Below are positions 15,854 through 24,466 of a stretch of DNA of 39,984 nucleotides, piece after piece. Location: assembly GCA_937873245.1 (NCBI GenBank), contig CALMVY010000200.1:1-39984 (forward strand). Reading direction: 5' to 3'. The DNA is from an uncultured Arthrobacter sp. GTDB lineage: Bacteria > Actinomycetota > Actinomycetes > Actinomycetales > Micrococcaceae. The stretch's first letter is position 1. Every line of letters starts with the position of its first letter. The position numbers and the translations under genes are program-made. Under the pieces are notes generated by a model. The model did no database searches and was not told where the DNA came from. It saw only the letters and a list, made by a program, of their open reading frames with translations.

Positions 15854-15892
15854 GTGCCCACCTATCGTACAGGCCCGCCCCGGCGTCCTCGG

Positions 15893-17488
15893 TCAGGCGT
15901 GCAGCCGCGGCGCGTCGAAGAACTCGACTTCGTAGCGGGCGGACTGCAGGAAGGCCAGGGTCATGGCGTCCCGCTCGCCCTTCGAAGCCGCCCGTGCCGC
16001 GGCGTCGGTGTAGGCGATGGCCTGCCGGGTGGCGGCGGCGAACTCCTCGTCAGCGTAGGTGCGCAGCCAGACGGCGTAGGGATGGGACGCCGGGGCGCCC
16101 GCGGTGAGGAACTGCCGAAACAGGGTCTCCCCCACTTCGGCATAGAGCCAAAAGCACGGGAGCACGGCGGCCACCAGCACCCCGTAACTGCCGGAGACCG
16201 AGGCTGCCAGCAGATGGTCCACGTACGCCTTGGTGACCGGCCCGGGCGCCACCTCGGCCGTGCGGGTGCTGAGCCAGGTCCGGTGCAGCTCCGACTCTAC
16301 TTCCAGGCAGTTCTGCGCCGAGCCGGCCCAGAACAGCTGCTCGGCCTCAGTGGGGGCAATCGCGGCAACGCGGGCCAGCACGCGTGAATAGCCGTTGAGG
16401 TACAGGGCGTCCTGGGCCAGGTAGTAGGCAAAGTCCTTCTCCGGCAGGGACCCGTCGGCGAGGGCCCTGATGAAGTCCAGTCCGTAGATCGTCTTGAGGT
16501 CGGCGGCGGCGGCTGCCCGGAGCGCGAGGGCGAACTCGCCTTCGGCCGGCCCCCGGGCGGCGGTTCCATGATCCCGGGCGGCTTGGTCCTGGGTGTGCTG
16601 TTGGACGTGGTGGAAGTGGTGGACCGGCCCGTTGCCGCTGCCGACGTCGAGCGCCGCCGAGGTGCGCAGTGCTTCCTGCAGCCAGGGTTTAACCTCACGG
16701 AGCGCGGCCTCCCAGTCCCCGGTTCCTCCCTGCACCGTATTTCTGGCATACACCGTGGCAATCGCCGAGGACAGCGAACATCCCGTGCCGTGGCTGTTGC
16801 GGGTGTGCACCCGCTCCCCCGGCACCACCACGGTGTCCTGGGCCAGGAGCCCTCCGGTGTTGACCAGCGCGTCGGGGCACCCGTTGCCGCCGTCGAGGTG
16901 GCCTCCCTTCACCAGGACCGTGGTGCCGGTCTGGGCGGCGAGCCGCTTGCCCTGTTCCAGTGCCCCGGACCAGTCCTCGGCGGAAGATTCCCTGAGCAGG
17001 ACGGCGAGCTCGGCGAGGTTGGGCGTGATCAGGTCCGCGTACGGCAACAGCCCGTGCAGGGCCGCCTCGGCGGACTCCTGCAGCAGCCGGTCGCCGCTCG
17101 TCGCAACCATGACGGGATCCAGGACCACCACGCCGGGGCGGGTCTTCTCGAGCCAGGTGCGGACGGCGTCAATCACCGAGGCATCCCCCAGCATCCCGAT
17201 CTTAACGGCGTCGACGGTGATGTCCTGGCTGATCGCTTCCAGCTGGGCGGTCAGGAAGTCCGCCGGCGGGACGTGCACGGCGCTGACGCCGCGGGTGTTC
17301 TGGGCGGTCAGGGCGGTGATGGCCGCCATGCCGTAGCCGCCGTGCGCGGCAATGCTCTTGAGGTCGGCCTGGATCCCCGCGCCGCCGGAGGGGTCGGAGC
17401 CGGCGATCGCCAGCACCCGCGGGATCCGCAGCGCAACAGGGGCAGGGGCAGGCGGAAGAAACGATGAGGCGGTGGTCAAGAGAGACAT
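15893..17488 (-). CDS. ThiD-TenA fusion: HMP(-phosphate) kinase and TenA thiaminase II
   Basis: A 531-residue bifunctional protein of thiamine pyrimidine metabolism. The N-terminal half (about 20-290) is ThiD, which phosphorylates hydroxymethylpyrimidine and its monophosphate: VLAIAGSDPSGGAGIQADLK, VDAVKIGMLGD, VVLDPVMVATSG, PNLAELAVL, VLVKGGHL and the anion-hole motif NSHGTGCSLSSAI. The C-terminal half (about 310-531) is TenA, which hydrolyses degraded thiamine to salvage the pyrimidine: FALALRAAA...YGLDFIRALADG, FAYYLAQDALYL, and the catalytic-cysteine segment VLPCFWLYAE. A linker rich in His and Gln joins them. The ATG at 17488 directly abuts the TPP riboswitch, whose 3' strand contains its ribosome site. 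Confidence 0.94.
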   Translation of the reverse strand: MSLLTTASSFLPPAPAPVALRIPRVLAIAGSDPSGGAGIQADLKSIAAHGGYGMAAITALTAQNTRGVSAVHVPPADFLTAQLEAISQDITVDAVKIGMLGDASVIDAVRTWLEKTRPGVVVLDPVMVATSGDRLLQESAEAALHGLLPYADLITPNLAELAVLLRESSAEDWSGALEQGKRLAAQTGTTVLVKGGHLDGGNGCPDALVNTGGLLAQDTVVVPGERVHTRNSHGTGCSLSSAIATVYARNTVQGGTGDWEAALREVKPWLQEALRTSAALDVGSGNGPVHHFHHVQQHTQDQAARDHGTAARGPAEGEFALALRAAAAADLKTIYGLDFIRALADGSLPEKDFAYYLAQDALYLNGYSRVLARVAAIAPTEAEQLFWAGSAQNCLEVESELHRTWLSTRTAEVAPGPVTKAYVDHLLAASVSGSYGVLVAAVLPCFWLYAEVGETLFRQFLTAGAPASHPYAVWLRTYADEEFAAATRQAIAYTDAAARAASKGERDAMTLAFLQSARYEVEFFDAPRLHA

Positions 17489-17570
17489 CCCTTCGCCGGT
17501 GCTAGCCGGACAGGTTCAACGGGTCTGGATCTCAGCCGGCTCGATGCGCGGCACCCCGTGTCAGGGCTCC
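17489..17570 (-). ncRNA. TPP riboswitch (THI element)
   Basis: On the minus strand the conserved THI blocks appear in order: ACGGGGTGCC, GGCTGAGATC, ACCCGTTGAACCTG and CACCGGCGAAGGGA. The closing helix pairs CCCT (5') with AGGG (3'), and that AGGG is also the ribosome-binding site of thiD-tenA, whose ATG follows immediately. Thiamine pyrophosphate binding should therefore block translation initiation directly, the usual mode in high-GC Gram-positives. Confidence 0.95.
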
Positions 17571-17703
17571 AGCCTAGCCGCATCCCTTAACGAAGACGCG
17601 GGCACGGCCCGAACCGCGCGTATTGCTACGCCGTCCGGACCGCACCCGCGGCCTTGCTGAAACTGTTCCGGTGCCAGAGCTCTGAATACAGGGGCTCCGG
17701 GTA

Positions 17704-20700
17704 CTAGAGCTCCGAGGCTGGAACGCCGACGCCGAGGATGATCGGCTCGCTGGCGGCCGGCTTCGCCGCCGGTGCCGTTACTGCCGGAACCTTGGCCTCG
17801 TGCACCGACACGGCAGCGGGCTGCCGGGATTCCTGGCGCTGCTCCACCGAGGTCTCATTCGCCGCACCCTGGGCGCGGCTGGCGCTCCGGTTGCGGCGGC
17901 CGCGGCGGGCACGCGAGGTGCCGGCTTCGGCTTCCGCCTCGGTCTGGGAGCCCGGTGCCTGGGCCCGTCCCGGTCCGGTTCCGCCGGTGCGCGCCGGTGC
18001 GGCCGCTGCCGTCCGGGCTGCGGGCGCCTTTGATGCCGGCTCCTGTGTTGCAGGAGCCTTGGCTTCTTCGGCTTCGCCCAGGTTGGCGAAGGCCTCGGTC
18101 AGCAGGTCCAGGGTCAGCGCAGGGGCGCCGGCCTCGTCGGCGTGTTCGACGAACGGCAGGGCGACCTGCTCGCCGCCGAACGTCAGCACGGCGGCAGGAC
18201 GTCCGGCAGCTTCTTCGGACGCGGCCAGTTCCACGGCTGCTTCAACAGCCGCTTCGACAGCTGCCTCCCGGTTCCCGGCGTCCGCGGCGTGCGTCTCCCC
18301 GTCATGCAGGTGGGCGGCGTGCGCCGCTGCTGCGATGTTCGCCAGCGCGGCGCGGGTTGCCTCGGCCTTGGCGTGGCGTTCGGCTTCGGTGGGTTCGGCG
18401 TGCACGGTTGCCGGGGCGGACTGGACGTCCGTGCCCTGGCCGCCGCGGCCGCGGCGGCGGCTCTTGCGTTCGGTCCGCGCGGCCGGCTGCTGCTCGGTCC
18501 GCGGGACGTGGTGCTCGGCGGCAACCACGTTGGCGCGGCGGTGCTCCACCGGCTCGTCGTGCGTGACGATGCCGCGGCCGGCGCAGGTCTCGCACTGTTC
18601 GCCGAAAACTTCCAGCAGCCCGGTGCCCATCCGCTTGCGCGTCATCTGCACGAGCCCCAGCGAGGTCACCTCCGCCACCTGGTGCTTGGTCCGGTCCCGG
18701 CCCAGGCACTCCACCATGCGGCGCAGTACCAGGTCGCGGTTGGATTCGAGCACCATGTCGATGAAGTCGATGACGATGATGCCGCCGATGTCGCGGAGCC
18801 GGAGCTGCCGGACGACTTCCTCGGCTGCTTCGAGGTTGTTCTTGGTGACAGTTTCCTCAAGGTTGCCGCCGCTGCCGGTGAACTTGCCGGTGTTGACGTC
18901 CACCACGGTCATGGCTTCGGTGCGGTCGATCACCAGGGAACCGCCCGAGGGCAGGAAGACCTTGCGGTCCAGGGCCTTGTGGATCTGCTCGTCGATGCGC
19001 CAGGCCGAGAAGATGTCCGTGTCCTTGGTCCACTTCTCCAGCCGGCCCACCAGGTCCGGCGCCACATAGGTAACGTACGCCTCGATGGTGTCCCAGGCTT
19101 CCTCGCCGGAGACGATCAGCTTCGAGAAGTCCTCGTTGAAGACGTCACGGACCACCTTGATAGTCAGGTCGGGTTCGCCGTAGAGCAGCTCCGGGGCGAG
19201 GATCTTGGTCGAGGTCGACTGGCCCTCGATACCTTCCCACTGGGCGCGGAGGCGGTTGATGTCATGCGTCAGCTCTTCCTCGGACGCGCCCTCGGCTGCG
19301 GTGCGGACGATGACGCCGGCATCTTCCGGCAGGCGGTCCTTGAGGATCCGCTTGAGGCGGTTGCGTTCGACGTCGGGCAGCTTGCGGGAGATTCCCGTCA
19401 TGGAACCGCCGGGCACGTACACGAGGTAGCGGCCGGGCAGCGAGATCTGGCTCGTGAGGCGGGCGCCCTTGTGGCCTACCGGGTCCTTGGTGACCTGGAC
19501 CAGTACGGAGTCGCCGGACTTCAGCGCGTTTTCGATCCGGCGCTGCTTGCCCTCGAGGTTGACGGACTCCCAGTTGACTTCACCGGCGTAGAGCACGGCG
19601 TTGCGGCCGCGTCCGATATCGACGAAGGCGGCTTCCATCGACGGCAGCACGTTCTGGACCTTGCCCAGGTAGACGTTGCCGATCAGGGAATCCTGCTGGG
19701 TCTTCGAGACGAAGTGCTCGGCCAGGACGCCGTCCTCGAGGACACCGATCTGGATTCTGTCGTCGCGCTGGCGGACGATCATCTGGCGGTCCACGGATTC
19801 GCGGCGGGCCAGGAACTCGGCCTCGGTGATGACGGTGCGGCGGCGGCCGGTGTCGCGGGACTCGCGGCGGCGCTGCTTCTTCGCCTCCAGCCGGGTGGAG
19901 CCCTTGAGGGACGTGACGCGGTTGTTCACCGGCGCCTCGGCGGCCGCACGGGGCGCGCGGACGCGGGTCACCGTGTTGGGCGGATCGTTGTCGTCCCCGC
20001 CGGTCAGTTCGAGGTCCTGGTCGCCACGGCGGCGGCGGCGCCGGCGGCGCGAGGTCACGCCGTCCTCGAGCGTCCCCTCGGAGCCTTCTTCCGCTTCTTC
20101 TTCGTTGCCTTCGGCCTCGGTCTCGGACTCGCCGGTGCGGCTGCTGCGTCCGCGGCGTCCGCGGCTCCGGCGGCGACGGCGGCTTCCGGCGTCTTCGCCT
20201 TCCTCGCCCTCTTCTTCAGCTTCTGCGACGGCGGCGGGGGCCGCTGCGGCCGGGGCGGGTCGCACGACGGCGGTCAGGTCGGGTGCCTGGAAAATCATCG
20301 AGGTCACAGCGCCCGGCTCCAGGAAGAGCGAGCCGGCCGTGGCAGGCGCCTCTGCTGCGATGGGCGCTTCGGCGCCAGCGGGTGCTTCGGCTGCAGCGGG
20401 CGCGGCAGCCGAGGCTTCAGCGGCGGCGGGGGCTTCCGCGGACTCTTCCTCAGCCCCGGTCCCGGCGGCCGGGGTCTCCGCGGCCGGTGCTTCAATGACC
20501 GGTGCTTCAATGACAGGTGCTTCAGCGGCGGGCATGGCGGCCTTCGCGCGGCTGGCGCGGCGGCGGACAGGCTTCTCAACCGGCACCTCAGCGGCCTCTG
20601 CTGCCGGCGCCTCTGCGGTGGTGGCCGGGGGCGCTGCCGCGGTTTCGTCGGCGAAGGCCGGCAGGAGTTCGGCCGGTTCCGCCACCTTGCGGGCGCGGGA

Positions 20701-20946
20701 GCGGCGTGCGGGCGCCTTCGCCTTGGCTTCGGCCTCCGGGGCAGGAACCTCTGCGGTCTCGACGGGAACGGCTGCGGGCTCTGCATCATCCGCCGCGGCC
20801 TCGGGGGCTTCCTTCTTGGGCAGTGCCTTGCGGCGGGTCCGGACGGGCCGTTTCGGCGGGGTGACTACCGCTGCTTCAGCTGATTCTGCTGCTTCATTGG
20901 CACCGGCAGAGTCTTCGTTGCCCGTTACAACCTGGTCATTATCCAT
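17704..20946 (-). CDS. rne: Ribonuclease E/G family endoribonuclease
   Basis: The main single-strand endoribonuclease of actinobacteria, acting in mRNA decay and in rRNA and tRNA processing. The 1080-residue protein has a catalytic core flanked by long disordered arms. Residues 1-380 are Ala/Glu/Pro-rich with two strongly basic patches (runs of Arg near 255-270 and 300-310). The S1 RNA-binding domain lies about 390-510 (GNVYLGKVQNVLPSMEAAFVD). The DNase I-like catalytic part has VVDVNTGKF and IIVIDFIDM, carrying the two metal-binding Asp residues. The zinc-link motif CETCAGRG is near 785. A 280-residue Ala-rich arm follows. The ATG at 20946 has AGGAG eleven bases upstream. A GTG at 20958 would overlap that site. 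Confidence 0.94.
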   Translation of the reverse strand: MDNDQVVTGNEDSAGANEAAESAEAAVVTPPKRPVRTRRKALPKKEAPEAAADDAEPAAVPVETAEVPAPEAEAKAKAPARRSRARKVAEPAELLPAFADETAAAPPATTAEAPAAEAAEVPVEKPVRRRASRAKAAMPAAEAPVIEAPVIEAPAAETPAAGTGAEEESAEAPAAAEASAAAPAAAEAPAGAEAPIAAEAPATAGSLFLEPGAVTSMIFQAPDLTAVVRPAPAAAAPAAVAEAEEEGEEGEDAGSRRRRRSRGRRGRSSRTGESETEAEGNEEEAEEGSEGTLEDGVTSRRRRRRRRGDQDLELTGGDDNDPPNTVTRVRAPRAAAEAPVNNRVTSLKGSTRLEAKKQRRRESRDTGRRRTVITEAEFLARRESVDRQMIVRQRDDRIQIGVLEDGVLAEHFVSKTQQDSLIGNVYLGKVQNVLPSMEAAFVDIGRGRNAVLYAGEVNWESVNLEGKQRRIENALKSGDSVLVQVTKDPVGHKGARLTSQISLPGRYLVYVPGGSMTGISRKLPDVERNRLKRILKDRLPEDAGVIVRTAAEGASEEELTHDINRLRAQWEGIEGQSTSTKILAPELLYGEPDLTIKVVRDVFNEDFSKLIVSGEEAWDTIEAYVTYVAPDLVGRLEKWTKDTDIFSAWRIDEQIHKALDRKVFLPSGGSLVIDRTEAMTVVDVNTGKFTGSGGNLEETVTKNNLEAAEEVVRQLRLRDIGGIIVIDFIDMVLESNRDLVLRRMVECLGRDRTKHQVAEVTSLGLVQMTRKRMGTGLLEVFGEQCETCAGRGIVTHDEPVEHRRANVVAAEHHVPRTEQQPAARTERKSRRRGRGGQGTDVQSAPATVHAEPTEAERHAKAEATRAALANIAAAAHAAHLHDGETHAADAGNREAAVEAAVEAAVELAASEEAAGRPAAVLTFGGEQVALPFVEHADEAGAPALTLDLLTEAFANLGEAEEAKAPATQEPASKAPAARTAAAAPARTGGTGPGRAQAPGSQTEAEAEAGTSRARRGRRNRSASRAQGAANETSVEQRQESRQPAAVSVHEAKVPAVTAPAAKPAASEPIILGVGVPASEL
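20488..20525 (-). repeat. 15-bp tandem repeat in the rne N-terminal arm
   Basis: The plus-strand unit GGTGCTTCAATGACC recurs twice plus a partial copy. It encodes V-I-E-A-P repeats in the disordered arm and does not affect the frame. Confidence 0.7.
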
Positions 20947-21418
20947 ATGTGGCGACACTCCTGCCCCTGACGTGCCGCCACATCCGGCACCCGTTGGGGC
21001 AAATATTTGTCAACACCCGCAGGCATTGACAGAAGTCAATTGGATACCCTCAGGTTCGCACCGGCGGTGGGGTGCGGCAGCCCTGGAGGGCCGGCGGAAT
21101 TGTTCTGGAACCCGTTGATCTACACGCCACAACCAGGTGCCGTCCAATGGCATTGCGGGACAGCCAGGATCAGAGGATCCGTAGCTCCCTGCTCATCATT
21201 GGCGGTCTTGGGAACAAAGTCGCCGGACCGGGACCCGGATGTGGATCGGGTTCCAGCCACGATCATTGTCTCACAGGAGCCGTCAAAGCAGGCGTAAGCA
21301 AGGCATCCGGACCGCCGTCGGGACCGAATCACCATCGACGGCACGAGCCTTCCCGGGCTTCCTCCAGTCTCCGGCGATAGAATCGGACCAGTTGCACCGA
21401 CCCAAAGGACTTCATTCC
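20947..21418. other. Divergent intergenic region between rne and the VKOR gene
   Basis: No gene is supported over these 472 bases. Close to rne are a perfect palindrome CAAATATTTG (21000-21009) and an inverted repeat ATTGAC-AGAA-GTCAAT (21025-21040). The minus strand of this area also holds TTGACA and TTGACT hexamers that could be -35 elements, but no matching -10 at standard spacing is clear. Near the other end, GATAGAAT (around 21375) resembles a -10 for the plus-strand gene. Confidence 0.5.
21025..21040. promoter_or_regulatory. Inverted repeat ATTGAC-N4-GTCAAT upstream of rne
   Basis: Six-base perfect arms around AGAA, 79 bp upstream of the rne ATG. One arm contains a -35-like TTGAC on each strand, so a bound repressor would occlude a promoter. 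Candidate operator only. Confidence 0.3.
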
Positions 21419-22090
21419 ATGCCCAGCATCTCCAGCGCCACAAGCGAGGCAGCCGCGCAGCAGCAAGGCCCCAGCACGTCTGTTGCCGATCGTCCGCTGC
21501 CTCCGATGGCCCGCGACCGCCCGTTCGCTTGGCTCCTGCTGATCACCGGCGTCGTCGGCTGGCTGGCCTCGGGGGCCCTGGTGCTGGAAAAGCTCGAGGT
21601 CCTGAAAGATCCCAACTACGTCACCGTGTGCGATGTGAACCCGTGGATCTCCTGCGGCCAGGTCATGCAGACGCCGCAGAGTTCGGTGTTCGGCTTCCCC
21701 AATATGTTTATCGGCATCGTGGCCTTTGCCGTCATCATCACCACCGCGATGGGCATGCTGGCCGGCGCCAAGTTTGCCCGCTGGTACTGGCTGGGCCTGC
21801 AGGCCGGCGTGACCCTGGGCTTCGCGTTCGTGGTCTGGCTCTGGTCGCAGGCACTGTACGCCATCCATATCCTGTGCCCGTTCTGCATGGTCGTGTGGGC
21901 AGCGATGATTCCGCTGTTCGTCTGGGTCACGGTCCGCAATGTGTCCCACGGCGTGATCCGGCTGCCCGCGGGCCCCACCAGGATCCTGGGCGACTCCGGC
22001 TGGATCATCACGGCACTGCTGTACGTCGCCGTGATCGCCACCATCTTCTTCGCCTTCATCCAGGTCTTCATCGGGACCTCCGGCTACTGA
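21419..22090 (+). CDS. Vitamin K epoxide reductase (VKOR) family membrane oxidoreductase
   Basis: Actinobacterial VKOR homologues reoxidise the periplasmic disulfide-forming DsbA-like protein using quinone. The 223-residue protein has a polar N-terminal tail of 35 residues, then membrane helices starting with WLLLITGVVGWLASGALVLEK. The first cysteine pair lies in VCDVNPWISCG, and the active-site CXXC (CPFC) is in HILCPFCMVVWAAM. Further helices occur at FPNMFIGIVAFAVIITTA, TLGFAFVVWLW and the C-terminus. The ATG at 21419 is supported by AAAGGA nine bases upstream. The frame extends to 21239 without family similarity. No DsbA gene is adjacent here. Confidence 0.9.
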   Translation: MPSISSATSEAAAQQQGPSTSVADRPLPPMARDRPFAWLLLITGVVGWLASGALVLEKLEVLKDPNYVTVCDVNPWISCGQVMQTPQSSVFGFPNMFIGIVAFAVIITTAMGMLAGAKFARWYWLGLQAGVTLGFAFVVWLWSQALYAIHILCPFCMVVWAAMIPLFVWVTVRNVSHGVIRLPAGPTRILGDSGWIITALLYVAVIATIFFAFIQVFIGTSGY

Positions 22091-22115
22091 GCGGCTGGGC
22101 CCCGGTTAACCGCCG

Positions 22116-22172
22116 CGAGGTGACAGATAAGGCCAATGTTCATCGCGAACATTGGCCTTATCTGTCACCTCG
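22116..22172. repeat. Perfect 26-bp inverted repeat with 5-base loop
   Basis: Arms at 22116-22141 and 22147-22172 are exact reverse complements. The left arm begins CGAGGTGACAGATAAGG and ends CCAATGTTC, and the loop is ATCGC. It lies between the convergent VKOR and ndk genes, 26 bp from each stop. Neither side has a T tract. It could be a bidirectional transcription end or RNA-processing hairpin, or a member of a dispersed palindromic repeat family. Confidence 0.95.
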
Positions 22173-22198
22173 GTGAGGCGGACGGTCGGTCCGGGAGA

Positions 22199-22618
22199 CT
22201 AGTCCTGGAACCAGATCTTGATCTCGCGCTCCGCCGACTCGGCGGAGTCCGAGCCGTGGACCAGGTTCTGCTGCACCTTCAGGCCCCAGTCGCGGCCGAA
22301 GTCGCCGCGGATGGTGCCGGGAGCCGCCGTCGTCGGGTCCGTGGTGCCGGCGAGCGAGCGGAAGCCCTCGATCACGCGGTGGCCCTCGAAGATCGCGGCG
22401 ACAACGGGTCCGCTGAGCATGAACTCGACCAGCGGCTCGTAGAACGGCTTGCCCACGTGCTCCTCGTAGTGCTGCTCCAGCAGTTCGCGGCTCGCGTCGA
22501 CCTTCTTGAGCTCGGAAAGGGTGTAGCCCTTGGCTTCGATGCGGGCGATGATGCTGCCGGTCAGGTTGCGGGTGACGCCGTCGGGCTTGATCAGGACGAG
22601 GGTGCGCTCAATGCTCAC
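22199..22618 (-). CDS. ndk: Nucleoside diphosphate kinase
   Basis: Ndk transfers the terminal phosphate between nucleoside triphosphates and diphosphates through a phosphohistidine. The 139-residue product starts IERTLVLIKPDGV and contains RGDFG and the active-site motif NLVHGSDSAESAEREI, whose His is the phosphate acceptor. It ends in WFQD. The start is GTG at 22618 with GGAGC six bases upstream. It is the last gene of ileS-folC-DUF4233-ndk, separated from DUF4233 by 39 bp. Confidence 0.98.
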   Translation of the reverse strand: MSIERTLVLIKPDGVTRNLTGSIIARIEAKGYTLSELKKVDASRELLEQHYEEHVGKPFYEPLVEFMLSGPVVAAIFEGHRVIEGFRSLAGTTDPTTAAPGTIRGDFGRDWGLKVQQNLVHGSDSAESAEREIKIWFQD

Positions 22619-22657
22619 AGCTGCTCCAATGTGTTGGGGTGGGATTCGGAAATAAGT

Positions 22658-23101
22658 CTAGTTGCTCTGGTCTTCGGGGTGGGCCGCGTCCCAGGCGGCC
22701 TGCTCCCGTTCCCGCTGCGCGGACTCGCGGTCAATCCGGATGCCGGTGCGGATCCCGTACCACCAGGCCACCGCGAAGAGGCCGCCGACCACGAACATCG
22801 CCGGTTCCAGGAGGCCGGTCAGGATCAGCACGATCTGCAGGATCCACCCCAGCGCCACGCCCCACGGTTTGGAGAGCACTGCGCAGGTGAAGACGTACAC
22901 GAGGGCCAGCCCGATCCCGACCGAGAAGATCAGGACCGGCGGGAATTCGTCCCGCCGCAGTCCGAAGACGGTGAGGGTGCCGAAGAGCACCACAAAGGCC
23001 TCCAGCAGCAGCACGGTGGAGGCGAACATGACCTTGGTGGAGCGGCGTTTCTTGGGCATGCCCGGGCGCCATTCGCGCTGGGCCTTGGTGAGTTTCGCCA
23101 T
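22658..23101 (-). CDS. DUF4233 membrane protein
   Basis: 147 residues with a basic N-terminus (MPKKRRSTKVM) and four hydrophobic segments: VMFASTVLLLEAFVVLFGTL, VLIFSVGIGLALVYVF, ALGWILQIVLILTGLL and PAMFVVGGLFAVAWWYG. The tail is charged. DUF4233 proteins of unknown function regularly sit between folC and ndk in actinobacteria, which matches this position. The start is ATG at 23101, three bases after the folC stop, implying translational coupling. Confidence 0.88.
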   Translation of the reverse strand: MAKLTKAQREWRPGMPKKRRSTKVMFASTVLLLEAFVVLFGTLTVFGLRRDEFPPVLIFSVGIGLALVYVFTCAVLSKPWGVALGWILQIVLILTGLLEPAMFVVGGLFAVAWWYGIRTGIRIDRESAQREREQAAWDAAHPEDQSN

Positions 23102-23104
23102 GGT

Positions 23105-24463
23105 CTACGCGTCCGCCTTGCCGAGCAGGATCCGGGCATCCGCGACGAGCGTGATGGACCCGGTGACGAGGACGCCGCCGGCGAGGTCGTCGTTGGATTC
23201 GGCCCGTTCCACTGCCCATTCGAGGGCGTCGTCGAGCTTCTCGGCGACGTGGATGTTGTCCTCGCCGAAGCCCAGTTCGACGGCGAGTTCCGCGAGGTCC
23301 TCGGCGGGCACCGCGCGGGGCGAGTTGGACTCGGTGAAGCAGTACTCGGCGGCCAGGTCCCCCAGGGATTCCTTGAGCTGGCGGAGGATCTCTTCGGCGT
23401 CCTTTTCCCGCAGGACACCGACCACCACCACGAGCTTGGTGAAGCTGAACGCCTCGTGGATGGCCTCGGCGGACACCCGGATGCCTTCGGGGTTGTGTGC
23501 GGCGTCCACGATGATGGTCGGCGCGGTGCGCACCACCTCGAGCCGGCCGGGCGAGGTGACGGAGGCGAAGGCCTCCTGGACCACCTCGGCGCCGAGCGCC
23601 TTTTCGGCGCCGAAGAAGGCTTCCAGCGCGGCGATCGCGACGGCGGCGTTCTCGGCCTGGTGGGCGCCGTGCAGCGGCACGAGCAGGTCCTCGTAGCGGC
23701 CGGCGATGCCCTGGATGGTGACCATCTGCCCGCCGACGGCGACGGTGCGGGACTCGACGCCGAACTCGACGCCTTCGAAGCGGAACGGGACGTTGGTTTC
23801 CTTGGCCTTTTCCAGCAGCACCTGGGCCGCGTCCCGGGGCTGCGCGGCGCTGACCAGGAAACCGCCGGGCTTGATGATGCCGGCCTTTTCGTACGCGATC
23901 TCCTCGGTGGTGTCACCCAGGAGGTCCGTGTGGTCCAGCGAGATCGGCGTGACCACGAAAACCTGGCCGTCGCCGACGTTGGTCGCGTCGGTGATGCCGC
24001 CCAGGCCCACCTCGATGACGGCGACGTTGACCGGCTGGTCCGCGAAGACCGCGAAGCCCAGGATGGTGAGGCACTCGAAGTAGGTCAGCCGGGGCTGGCC
24101 CCCGGCCTCGAGTTCGCTGTCCACAATCGCCAGGTACGGACGGATCTCGTCCCAGATCCGGACGAAGGTCTCATCCGGTACCGGTTCGCCGTCGATGCTG
24201 ATCCGCTCGGTGACCTTGGACAGGTGCGGGCTGGTGTACCGGCCCGTGCTCAGCCCGTGGGCGCGCAGCCCGGCCTCGATCATCCGGGCGGTGGAGGTTT
24301 TGCCGTTGGTGCCGGTGACGTGGATGATCGGGAACGCCTTGTTCGGCTCCCCCAGGATGTCCATCGCCCGGTGCAGCGGGGCCAGCCGGGGCTCCATCTT
24401 GTTTTCCGGCGCCCGGCCCAGCAGCTCGGCGTAGACGCTTTCTACGGAGAATTCGTCGGTCAT
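23105..24463 (-). CDS. folC: Folylpolyglutamate synthase / dihydrofolate synthase
   Basis: FolC adds glutamate to dihydropteroate and to folates, supplying and retaining folate cofactors. The 452-residue protein has the Mur-ligase-type ATP loop HVTGTNGKTSTARM, the folate-synthase block TSPHLSKVTERI, VIEVGLGGITDATNV, SLDHTDLLGDT, EKAGIIKPG, and the C-terminal VDAAHNPEG. The start is ATG at 24463, only three bases after the ileS stop, so the two genes are tightly coupled and share T-box control. Confidence 0.96.
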   Translation of the reverse strand: MTDEFSVESVYAELLGRAPENKMEPRLAPLHRAMDILGEPNKAFPIIHVTGTNGKTSTARMIEAGLRAHGLSTGRYTSPHLSKVTERISIDGEPVPDETFVRIWDEIRPYLAIVDSELEAGGQPRLTYFECLTILGFAVFADQPVNVAVIEVGLGGITDATNVGDGQVFVVTPISLDHTDLLGDTTEEIAYEKAGIIKPGGFLVSAAQPRDAAQVLLEKAKETNVPFRFEGVEFGVESRTVAVGGQMVTIQGIAGRYEDLLVPLHGAHQAENAAVAIAALEAFFGAEKALGAEVVQEAFASVTSPGRLEVVRTAPTIIVDAAHNPEGIRVSAEAIHEAFSFTKLVVVVGVLREKDAEEILRQLKESLGDLAAEYCFTESNSPRAVPAEDLAELAVELGFGEDNIHVAEKLDDALEWAVERAESNDDLAGGVLVTGSITLVADARILLGKADA

Positions 24464-24466
24464 GGT

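Noticed and set aside
18142..20883. 913-codon plus-strand open frame opposite rne
   Set aside because: Antisense shadow of the Ala/Glu-rich RNase E arms. No motif is recognisable and there is no ribosome site.
22173..22198. T tract after the 26-bp palindrome making it an ordinary terminator
   Set aside because: Neither side of the palindrome is followed by a run of T on the relevant strand.
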